DNA from: Sulfuritalea sp.
Lineage (GTDB): Bacteria; Pseudomonadota; Gammaproteobacteria; Burkholderiales; Rhodocyclaceae
Assembly (NCBI GenBank): GCA_021738105.1
Contig: JAIPCS010000214.1
Span: forward strand, 1 to 5,166
DNA: 5,166 nucleotides
Reading direction: 5' to 3'
The notes beneath the pieces are model-generated. The model saw only the letters and a program-made list of their open reading frames with translations, had not been told where the DNA came from and did not search any database. Positions within the stretch are counted from its first letter, which is position 1; each line of letters opens with the position of its first letter. Shown piece after piece: positions 1 to 5,166 of this stretch. The position numbers were made by a program, and so were the translations under genes.

Positions 1-2730
1 TCGGGATACGAAGCTCTCTGTACCCAACTTTTTCTCCGCCTTGAGAATTTCCCCTTCGACACGGGCAAGTTCCTTGCCGAGTCGCTCCTTTTCGGCGGCG
101 ATGTCGATTTCAACTTTCAGCATTAGTTTGAACTCGCCCACGATCTGTACCGGTGCATCCGAATCTGGCAGCGTTTCAGCGGTCGTAACCTCGGAAAGCT
201 TTGCCAGCGCCGCCAGATAGGGGGCATATGCGGTCAGAGTTGCCGTGTCGCCAGCGCCGACTAATGGCACACGTTGGGCGGGAGAAATATTCATTTCGCC
301 GCGCAGACTGCGGCAGGCGTTGATCATGTCCTTAAGCAGAGCCACCCAGGCATCGGCTTTGGCGTCGCAACGCGACAAATCGGCTTTCGGGTACGTCTGC
401 AGCATTAATGATTTGTTTGCGTCAAGGGCATCGGCCCGGCCGGCCAGCGGCGCTACCGTCTGCCAAAGTTCCTCGGTGATGAAAGGTATCAGTGGATGCG
501 CAAGACGCAGCACGGCTTCCAGTACGCGCACCAGAGTGCGTCGCGTGGCGCGTTGCTGCGCCTCGCTGCCTTTCTGGATCTGTACCTTGGCGAGTTCCAG
601 ATACCAGTCGCAATATTCGTCCCAGACAAATCCGTAAATCGCGCGTGCCAGCAGATCAAAGCGATAGTCGATGAAGTGTTGTTCGACCTCGTGTTCGACC
701 TGCTGCAGGCGACTGACGATCCAGCGGTCGGCCGGCGAAAAATCAAGATAACTTCCGTTGCAAGCGTCGGAACCGTGTTGCGCGAGGCCGCAATCCTGTC
801 CTTCGCAATTCATCAGCACGAAGCGCGAGGCGTTCCACAGCTTGTTGCAGAAGTTGCGATAGCCTTCGCAGCGTTGCATGTCGAACTTGATATCGCGCCC
901 TGGACTGGCGAGGCTGAGAAAGGTGAAACGCAGCGCGTCCGTTCCGAAGCCTGGAATGCCGTCCGGATACTCTTTGCGCGTGCGCTTTTCGATCTTGGCG
1001 GCATCACGGGGGTTCATCAGGCCAGTGGTGCGTTTCTTCACCAGATCATCGAGCGCTATACCGTCGATCAGGTCGATCGGATCCAGCACATTGCCCTTGG
1101 ACTTGGACATCTTGTGGCCTTCGGCATCACGGATCAGACCGTGCACATAGACGTTCTTGAACGGAATCTTGCCGGTGATGTGTTTGGTCATCATGACCAT
1201 CCGCGCCACCCAGAAAAAGATGATGTCGAAACCGGTAACCAGCACGGACGAAGGCAGGTAAAGATCGAGCGCAGGATTCGATTTGGCCGGCCATTCCGGC
1301 GTCCAGTCCAGGGTCGAGAAGGGCCACAAGGCCGAGGAGTACCAAGTGTCGAGCACGTCTTCGTCGCGCGTCAAGGGTCCGGTATAGCCGTCGCTTTTTG
1401 CCAGCGCGTAAGCCTCGTTCTCATCGTGCGCGACATAGATCTGGCCACTATCTGAATACCAGGCGGGAATCTGGTGTCCCCACCAAAGCTGGCGCGAGAT
1501 ACACCAATCCTGGATGTTGTTGAGCCACTGGTTGTAGGTATTGACCCAGGTTTCAGGCACCAGCTTGATTTCACCGGATGCCACGCATTCCAGCGCCTTG
1601 CCGGCAATGCTTTTGCCGTCGCGACCGGGTTTGCTCATGGCGACGAACCATTGGTCGGTGAGCATGGGTTCGATAATCTCGTGCGTACGGTCTCCGCGTG
1701 GCACCTTGAGCTTGTGTTTGTCGGTCTTCTCGAGCAGGCCAAGTGCTTCAAGATCAGCGACCACGAGCTTGCGTGCGTCGAATCTGTTCATGCCGCGATA
1801 TTTTTCTGGCGCGTTGTCGTTGATCCTGGCGTCAAGTGTCAGGATCGAAATAACCGGAAGTTTGTGACGCTGGCCAACTGCGTAGTCGTTGAAATCGTGC
1901 GCCGGAGTTACCTTGACGCAGCCGGTACCGAACTCGAGATCGACGAAGGCATCGGCGATGATCGGCAGCTCGCGTTCACATAGCGGCAGTTTGACGGTTT
2001 TGCCGATCAGGTGCATATAGCGTGTGTCGTCCGGGTGCACCATGACCGCAGTATCGCCGAGCATGGTTTCCGGTCGCGTCGTTGCCACCGTCAGATAGCC
2101 TGAGCCGTCGCTCAGGGGATAGCGGATGTGCCAGAGGAATCCATCCTCTTCTTCGCTCACCACTTCCAGATCAGAGACTGCCGTATGCAGCACCGGGTCC
2201 CAATTCACCAGACGCTTGCCGCGGTAGATCAGGCCTTCCTTATGCAAGCGGACAAAGGTTTCGGTAACGATCTTCGACAGCCCGGCGTCCATGGTGAAGC
2301 GCTCGCGCGTCCAGTCAGGGGACGTGCCCAGGCGGCGCATCTGCTTGGTGATGGTGTCCCCTGAAAAAGCTTTCCATTCCCAGACTTTTTCGAGAAACTT
2401 CTCGCGGCCCAGGTCATGGCGTGAAACGCCTTGGGCGTCGAGTTGCCGTTCCACCACGATCTGGGTAGCGATGCCGGCATGGTCGGTGCCGGGCTGCCAC
2501 AAGGTATTGTCACCGCGCATGCGGTGGTAGCGGGTCATCGAATCCATGATGGCCTGATTGAAACCATGGCCCATGTGCAGGGTCCCCGTCACATTTGGCG
2601 GTGGCAGCAGAATGCAGAAGTTCTCTGTCTTGGTGGTGTCGAGCCCGGCAGCAAAATAGCCGCGCGACTCCCAGATCGGGTACCAGCGGCGCTCAATATC
2701 AGCGGGTTCGAAGCTCTTGGCGAGTTCCAT
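1..2730 (-). CDS. valS: Valyl-tRNA synthetase (ValRS), C-terminus cut by window edge
   Basis: Class Ia aminoacyl-tRNA synthetase that attaches valine to tRNA-Val in the cytoplasm and hydrolyses mischarged threonine. Translation from 2730 gives 910 uninterrupted codons. Seen in order: the HIGH-type ATP motif [13 protein letters not shown] (residues 43-55, HMGH at 52-55); the editing-domain motif [14 protein letters not shown] (216-229), whose T222 has the same number as the E. coli editing-site threonine I recall; [16 protein letters not shown] (410-425); KMSKS (540-544) followed by KGNVLDP; the anticodon-binding region around NKLWNASRF (W632); and a charged, heptad-like C-terminal segment (about 870-910), the tRNA-binding coiled coil typical of ValRS. 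The family is about 950 residues long, so roughly 30-50 are missing off the edge. The ATG is secure: [18 protein letters not shown] is a typical start, and an in-frame stop lies at 2763-2761 with no other start between. The Shine-Dalgarno sequence is weak. It is divergent from pcnB. I see no frameshift or missing catalytic motif. Confidence 0.97.
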   Translation of the reverse strand, partial: MELAKSFEPADIERRWYPIWESRGYFAAGLDTTKTENFCILLPPPNVTGTLHMGHGFNQAIMDSMTRYHRMRGDNTLWQPGTDHAGIATQIVVERQLDAQGVSRHDLGREKFLEKVWEWKAFSGDTITKQMRRLGTSPDWTRERFTMDAGLSKIVTETFVRLHKEGLIYRGKRLVNWDPVLHTAVSDLEVVSEEEDGFLWHIRYPLSDGSGYLTVATTRPETMLGDTAVMVHPDDTRYMHLIGKTVKLPLCERELPIIADAFVDLEFGTGCVKVTPAHDFNDYAVGQRHKLPVISILTLDARINDNAPEKYRGMNRFDARKLVVADLEALGLLEKTDKHKLKVPRGDRTHEIIEPMLTDQWFVAMSKPGRDGKSIAGKALECVASGEIKLVPETWVNTYNQWLNNIQDWCISRQLWWGHQIPAWYSDSGQIYVAHDENEAYALAKSDGYTGPLTRDEDVLDTWYSSALWPFSTLDWTPEWPAKSNPALDLYLPSSVLVTGFDIIFFWVARMVMMTKHITGKIPFKNVYVHGLIRDAEGHKMSKSKGNVLDPIDLIDGIALDDLVKKRTTGLMNPRDAAKIEKRTRKEYPDGIPGFGTDALRFTFLSLASPGRDIKFDMQRCEGYRNFCNKLWNASRFVLMNCEGQDCGLAQHGSDACNGSYLDFSPADRWIVSRLQQVEHEVEQHFIDYRFDLLARAIYGFVWDEYCDWYLELAKVQIQKGSEAQQRATRRTLVRVLEAVLRLAHPLIPFITEELWQTVAPLAGRADALDANKSLMLQTYPKADLSRCDAKADAWVALLKDMINACRSLRGEMNISPAQRVPLVGAGDTATLTAYAPYLAALAKLSEVTTAETLPDSDAPVQIVGEFKLMLKVEIDIAAEKERLGKELARVEGEILKAEKKLGTESFVSR

Positions 2731-2810
2731 AGGTCTTACAAAATGGGGAAAACCGCAATTTTAGCGGATGGCGAGTCCGAGACTGGCCCCTATCTTCATC
2801 CGTGGGAGGT

Positions 2811-2839
2811 TTTATCGGGGTAATTGAGCCGCATTTGAA
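2811..2839 (-). promoter_or_regulatory. Candidate sigma-70 promoter for valS
   Basis: On the minus strand, TTCAAA (2839-2834) matches four of six bases of the -35 consensus. It is followed by a 17-bp spacer and GATAAA (2816-2811), which matches four of six bases of the -10 consensus. Transcription would begin near 2804, leaving a leader of about 75 nt before the valS ATG. The spacing is ideal, but neither box is strong, so this is an inference from pattern only. Confidence 0.4.
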
Positions 2840-2928
2840 GGTGCTTTCATGATTTGAATCTCGATGGCAACTGGCACTGATCAAGCGCATCCGACTGCAG
2901 ACAAATCAGTTCGCAGCGTGTTTTCGGC

Positions 2929-2934
2929 TATCAT
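2929..2934 (+). promoter_or_regulatory. Candidate -10 box upstream of pcnB
   Basis: TATCAT matches five of six bases of the TATAAT consensus and lies 45 bp before the pcnB ATG, which would give a leader of about 38 nt. No convincing -35 hexamer is present 16-18 bp upstream (TCAGTT at 17 bp is poor), so an activator or a weak promoter would be needed. The pcnB-folK-panB run must have a promoter somewhere in this gap unless transcription starts elsewhere. Confidence 0.3.
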
Positions 2935-2979
2935 TGCGGCCTCCAGAAGCAGGCTCTGTCGGGTTTCCATACCTTCTCC

Positions 2980-4329
2980 ATGATTCGCAAATTGTTGCGC
3001 CGCGTGTTTCGTCGCGGCGATTCCTCGTCTCTCAGTGGGCCGGCCATGATTCCCGTGGCTCGGCACGGTATTCGCCGCGAGCGTGTTTCGCTCGGTGCCC
3101 GTCGCACCTGCGAGACGCTGCAAAAAGCCGGATACAAGGCGTTCATCGTGGGTGGTGCCGTGCGGGACCTGATTGCCGGCATTGAGCCCAAAGACTATGA
3201 CATCGCTACCGATGCCACACCGGAACAGGTACGCGCCCAGTTTCGTCGTGCCCGCATCATCGGTCGCCGCTTCCAGATCGTCCATGTAATGCAAGGCGGA
3301 GAAACTCTGGAGGTGTCTACTTTCCGTGCGGCGCATGACGCCGATACGATCAAGGATGAGCATGGTCGGGTGCTGCGCGACAATGTTTTTGGTTCGATTG
3401 CTGAAGATGCTGCCCGAAGGGACTTCACGGTCAATGCGCTTTACTACGATCCATCGTCCGAGACGGTGATCGACTATCACCATGGTGTGGCCGATTTGCA
3501 GCAGAAAACCCTGCGCATGATCGGCGATCCCAGACAGCGCTACCGTGAAGATCCAGTGCGCATGCTGCGTGCCGTGCGACTTTCGGCCAAACTCCACCTG
3601 ACGCTGGATCCGGCTGTGCGCGCGCCCATTCGCGAGATGGCCGATCTGATGGAAAACGTGCCGGCCGCTCGCCTTTTCGATGAGATGCTGAAGCTGCTGT
3701 TTTCAGGTCATTCCGTTGAATGCCTCAAACGGCTGCGCGACGATGGTCTGCATCACGGTTTGCTGCCACTGCTGGATGTGATTCTGGAACAACCGCTGGG
3801 TGAAAAATTCGTCATGCTCGCGCTGCAAAGCACCGACGCGCGGGTCAAAGCCGGCAAATCGCTATCACCCGGCTATCTGTTCGCCACACTGCTCTGGCAT
3901 GAAGTGTTGGCCGCCTGGGAAGCGCGCAAGGCCAAGGGTGACGTTCCTATACCTGCGCTGTACGAGGCCATGGACGAGGTGCTGAACGTTCAAGCCGAAA
4001 AGCTTGCCATTACGCGTCGCGTTGCGGGCGACATCAAGGACATCTGGGCGCTGCAGCCGCGGTTCGAGAGACGGGCAGGAAAAACACCCTACCGCCTGAT
4101 CGAGTTGCCGCGCTTTCGCGCCGGATATGATTTCCTTGCCTTGCGCGCGGAAAGTGGTGAAATCGATCCGGAACTGGCGACCTGGTGGCATGACTTCCAG
4201 AATGCCGACCATGAAGGCCGCGAAGCGCTGCTGATTCCTGATAGCGGACCCAAGAAGAGGCGGCGCCGGGTGCGTGGCAAAAAATCTGCAGACGGGGGCG
4301 GTTCGACAACCGCGACCAGCGAAAGCTGA
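2980..4329 (+). CDS. pcnB: Poly(A) polymerase I
   Basis: Template-independent polymerase that adds 3' poly(A) tails to RNA, marking transcripts and RNA fragments for decay by 3' exonucleases. The 449-residue protein belongs to the class II nucleotidyltransferases. Seen: GGAVRDL (58-64); the catalytic carboxylates in KDYD (D72 and D74); IIGRRFQIVHV (93-103), which fits the signature described as separating bacterial poly(A) polymerases from CCA-adding enzymes; RRDFTVNALYYD (146-157); and RYREDPVRMLRAVR (187-200), followed by the helical RNA-binding body with PAARLFDEMLKLL (228-240). A basic patch KKRRRRVRGKK (425-435) sits just before a Gly/Ser/Thr-rich end, as in other family members. The ATG at 2980 is chosen because the MIRKLLRRVF-like basic N-terminus recurs in betaproteobacterial PcnB. 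ATG at 3046 is the alternative. No clear Shine-Dalgarno precedes either. Its stop lies one base before folK. Confidence 0.95.
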   Translation: MIRKLLRRVFRRGDSSSLSGPAMIPVARHGIRRERVSLGARRTCETLQKAGYKAFIVGGAVRDLIAGIEPKDYDIATDATPEQVRAQFRRARIIGRRFQIVHVMQGGETLEVSTFRAAHDADTIKDEHGRVLRDNVFGSIAEDAARRDFTVNALYYDPSSETVIDYHHGVADLQQKTLRMIGDPRQRYREDPVRMLRAVRLSAKLHLTLDPAVRAPIREMADLMENVPAARLFDEMLKLLFSGHSVECLKRLRDDGLHHGLLPLLDVILEQPLGEKFVMLALQSTDARVKAGKSLSPGYLFATLLWHEVLAAWEARKAKGDVPIPALYEAMDEVLNVQAEKLAITRRVAGDIKDIWALQPRFERRAGKTPYRLIELPRFRAGYDFLALRAESGEIDPELATWWHDFQNADHEGREALLIPDSGPKKRRRRVRGKKSADGGGSTTATSES

Positions 4330-4340
4330 CGTGAGTCAGC
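4325..4340 (+). promoter_or_regulatory. Hairpin enclosing the pcnB stop and folK start
   Basis: GCTGAC (4325-4330) and GTCAGC (4335-4340) are perfect inverted 6-base arms around the tetraloop GTGA (4331-4334), which belongs to the GNRA class of stable RNA loops. The pcnB stop TGA (4327-4329) lies in the left arm, and the folK GTG start is the first three bases of the loop. In RNA this would partly hide the folk initiation site until ribosomes finishing pcnB melt it. The symmetry is seen directly. The regulatory role is inferred. Confidence 0.45.
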
Positions 4341-4825
4341 GTTGTTTCATCGCGCTGGGCGCCAATCTTGGGGACCCGGTGGCAACGGTGAAAGCGGCCA
4401 TTCTTGCATTGCGAGAGTTGCCGCAAACACAATTCGTCGCCGCGTCGTCACTATATCGGACGGCTCCGGTGGGCCTGAAGCATCAGCCGGATTTCATCAA
4501 TGCTGTGGTTGAACTGCTTGCCGTCTCACCAGCGCCGACTTTGCTGGACCAACTGTTTGCGATTGAAGAGCGTTTTGGCCGCCAGCGCAGTGTGAAGAAT
4601 GCACCAAGGACTCTGGATCTTGATTTGTTGCTATACGGAGATACGGTCAGCGAGGATCCGCAACTGACTTTGCCGCATCCGCGTCTGCATGAGCGGGCGT
4701 TTGTGCTGGCGCCGTTGGCTGAAATCGCACCGCTACTGGGCGTTCCCGGGCGCGGCGCCGTTGGTGAGCTGTTGCGGAACTGCAGCGCACAGCGGATTCA
4801 AAGAATTCACGTGGAGTCTGCATGA
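4331..4825 (+). CDS. folK: 6-hydroxymethyl-7,8-dihydropterin pyrophosphokinase (HPPK)
   Basis: Transfers pyrophosphate from ATP to 6-hydroxymethyl-7,8-dihydropterin, the step before dihydropteroate synthase in folate synthesis. It acts in the cytoplasm. The 164-residue length is usual for a single-domain HPPK. Seen: FIALGANLGDP (6-16), TAPVG (44-48), the pterin-site FINAVVEL (N57), the basic loop GRQR (83-86), the family signature KNAPRTLDLDLLLYG (89-103) with Mg-binding D96 and D98, and PHPRLHERAFVLAPL (115-129) with H116 and R122. The GTG at 4331 is chosen because it places the first beta strand directly after SQRC, as in the family. An in-frame GTG at 4274 would add 19 residues with no family resemblance and overlap pcnB by 56 bp. 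Spacing of one base to pcnB implies co-transcription and probable translational coupling. A clear Shine-Dalgarno is absent. Confidence 0.95.
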   Translation: MSQRCFIALGANLGDPVATVKAAILALRELPQTQFVAASSLYRTAPVGLKHQPDFINAVVELLAVSPAPTLLDQLFAIEERFGRQRSVKNAPRTLDLDLLLYGDTVSEDPQLTLPHPRLHERAFVLAPLAEIAPLLGVPGRGAVGELLRNCSAQRIQRIHVESA

Positions 4826-4935
4826 GCCATGTTCTGGACACATCCTTTCCGGCACCTGCCTTGGCTGCAAACACCGTAAAAGTGACTACTTGCTGCAGGT
4901 ATGTGTATCCTAGCGGCCGTTTACTTCATACCTAG
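4822..4935 (+). CDS. Possible 37-residue ORF between folK and panB
   Basis: An ATG overlaps the folK stop in an ATGA arrangement and opens 37 codons ending in TAG at 4933-4935. The frame is the same as panB, whose ATG follows just two codons later (TCA ATC ATG). The peptide begins MSHVLDTSFPAPALAANT and contains an adjacent Cys-Cys pair near residues 24-25. It has no signal peptide, membrane segment or family motif I recognise. It could be a translated coupling leader, a remnant of a lost gene, or a chance open frame in a promoter-bearing spacer. The overlap geometry is the only support, so confidence that it is translated is low. Confidence 0.25.
   Translation: MSHVLDTSFPAPALAANTVKVTTCCRYVYPSGRLLHT
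4882..4911 (+). promoter_or_regulatory. Weak candidate promoter for panB
   Basis: GTGACT (4882-4887) resembles a -35 box at four of six bases. TATCCT (4906-4911) resembles a -10 box at four of six, with an 18-bp spacer. It would start transcription about 25 bp before the panB ATG. It may be chance, because panB can also be read from the upstream operon. Confidence 0.25.
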
Positions 4936-4941
4936 TCAATC

Positions 4942-5166
4942 ATGACCTACCTTGCCAGCAACAAGCCGATCACGATGCCCGAACTGGGGCGCATGAAGCG
5001 TGAGAATCTGAAGATCGCCATGCTTACCGCCTACGACGCAAGCTTTACTGCGCTGGAAGACCGCTGTGGTGTTGATGTCATTCTGGTGGGAGATTCTCTG
5101 GGCAACGTCTTGCAGGGCAAAACGTCAACGCTGCCAGTGACCATGGACCAGATGGTGTATCACACG
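4942..5166 (+). CDS. panB: 3-methyl-2-oxobutanoate hydroxymethyltransferase (ketopantoate hydroxymethyltransferase), 5' part
   Basis: First committed enzyme of pantothenate (hence CoA) synthesis. It moves a hydroxymethyl group from 5,10-methylene-tetrahydrofolate to 2-oxoisovalerate, in the cytoplasm, as a Mg-dependent TIM barrel. Only 75 codons of a family of about 265 residues lie in the window, all open. Seen: the first barrel strand and helix [17 protein letters not shown] (24-40), then [16 protein letters not shown] (44-59), where D51 and S52 correspond to the metal and substrate ligands D45 and S46 that I recall from E. coli, and [14 protein letters not shown] (62-75). The ATG at 4942 is the only sensible start: an in-frame TAG lies at 4933-4935. 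The Shine-Dalgarno is poor (the bases before the ATG are CCTAGTCAATC). A one-carbon folate is its cosubstrate, which fits its place after folK. panC is a likely next gene but is not visible. Confidence 0.95.
   Translation, partial: MTYLASNKPITMPELGRMKRENLKIAMLTAYDASFTALEDRCGVDVILVGDSLGNVLQGKTSTLPVTMDQMVYHT

Larger units (their letters stand above)
2731..2979. other. Divergent valS/pcnB intergenic region
   Basis: This 249-bp region separates two divergent genes, so it should hold promoters for both strands. On the minus strand I see a reasonable sigma-70-like pair and a small hairpin followed by T residues close to valS. On the plus strand I see an isolated good -10 box about 45 bp before pcnB. 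A 39-codon plus-strand open frame (2864-2983) also runs through it and ends over the pcnB start codon. There is no tRNA, no recognisable riboswitch, and no further gene with a known family motif. Confidence 0.6.

Noticed and set aside
496..1983. Long plus-strand open frames of 319 and 169 codons (496-1455 and 1474-1983)
   Set aside because: They are exact codon-aligned antisense of valS. In that register stops appear only opposite TTA, CTA or TCA codons, which are rare in this GC-rich gene. The valS strand carries all the synthetase motifs, and the antisense products resemble no family I know.
2431..2823. Plus-strand 130-codon frame running from valS antisense into the intergenic region
   Set aside because: Most of it is the complement of the conserved valS N-terminus including the HMGH region. 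It has no supporting motif or start context.
2699..2890. Minus-strand 63-codon frame overlapping the valS start
   Set aside because: It is out of frame with valS, has no motif or good ribosome site, and covers the best valS promoter candidate. It is most likely chance.
2881..3597. Minus-strand open frame of 238 codons opposite the start of pcnB
   Set aside because: It is also codon-aligned antisense, here to pcnB, whose sense translation carries the catalytic motifs. It has no recognisable domain.
4274..4330. Upstream GTG start for folK at 4274
   Set aside because: It would add 19 residues encoded inside the pcnB basic tail region, with no resemblance to HPPK N-termini. The start at 4331 gives the expected family length and begins next to FIALGANLGDP.
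1..5166. Signs of a mobile element, phage, CRISPR, defence or biosynthetic system
   Set aside because: No transposase, integrase, direct-repeat array, tRNA or compositional break is visible. Every long stretch is accounted for by valS, pcnB, folK and panB, all conserved housekeeping genes.

Overview
This window is a chromosomal housekeeping segment, most likely from a betaproteobacterium. The base composition is moderately GC-rich (high fifties percent by eye). The poly(A) polymerase has the proteobacterial signature and is followed directly by folK and then panB, an order I recall from betaproteobacterial genomes. I cannot place the genus. Every protein-coding assignment comes from motifs read in the translation, not from a database search.

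Layout: (1) Bases 1-2730, minus strand: valS, valyl-tRNA synthetase, complete at its N-terminus and cut by the window edge about 30-50 residues before its expected C-terminus. (2) Bases 2731-2979: a 249-bp divergent intergenic region. It holds a plausible valS promoter on the minus strand, a possible -10 box for the plus-strand genes, a small terminator-like hairpin in the valS leader, and a 39-codon open frame whose stop overlaps the pcnB start. (3) Bases 2980-4329, plus strand: pcnB, poly(A) polymerase I. (4) Bases 4331-4825: folK, one base after pcnB, with its GTG start in the loop of a perfect 6-bp hairpin. (5) Bases 4826-4941: a 116-bp gap holding a 37-codon open frame that overlaps the folK stop (ATGA) and ends two codons before panB in the same reading frame. 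(6) Bases 4942-5166: the first 75 codons of panB, cut by the window edge.

How the genes relate: valS charges tRNA-Val and is transcribed away from the others. pcnB (RNA 3' polyadenylation and decay), folK (folate synthesis) and panB (pantothenate/CoA synthesis) read in one direction and are spaced like an operon. PanB uses 5,10-methylene-tetrahydrofolate as its one-carbon donor, so the folK-panB pairing has some biochemical sense.

I found no mobile element, CRISPR array, RNA gene, toxin-antitoxin pair or defence system, and nothing that looks like a new multi-gene system. The observations most worth checking are the hairpin around the folK start and the in-frame small ORF joining folK to panB where some relatives, as I recall, carry a deoxynucleoside kinase gene.
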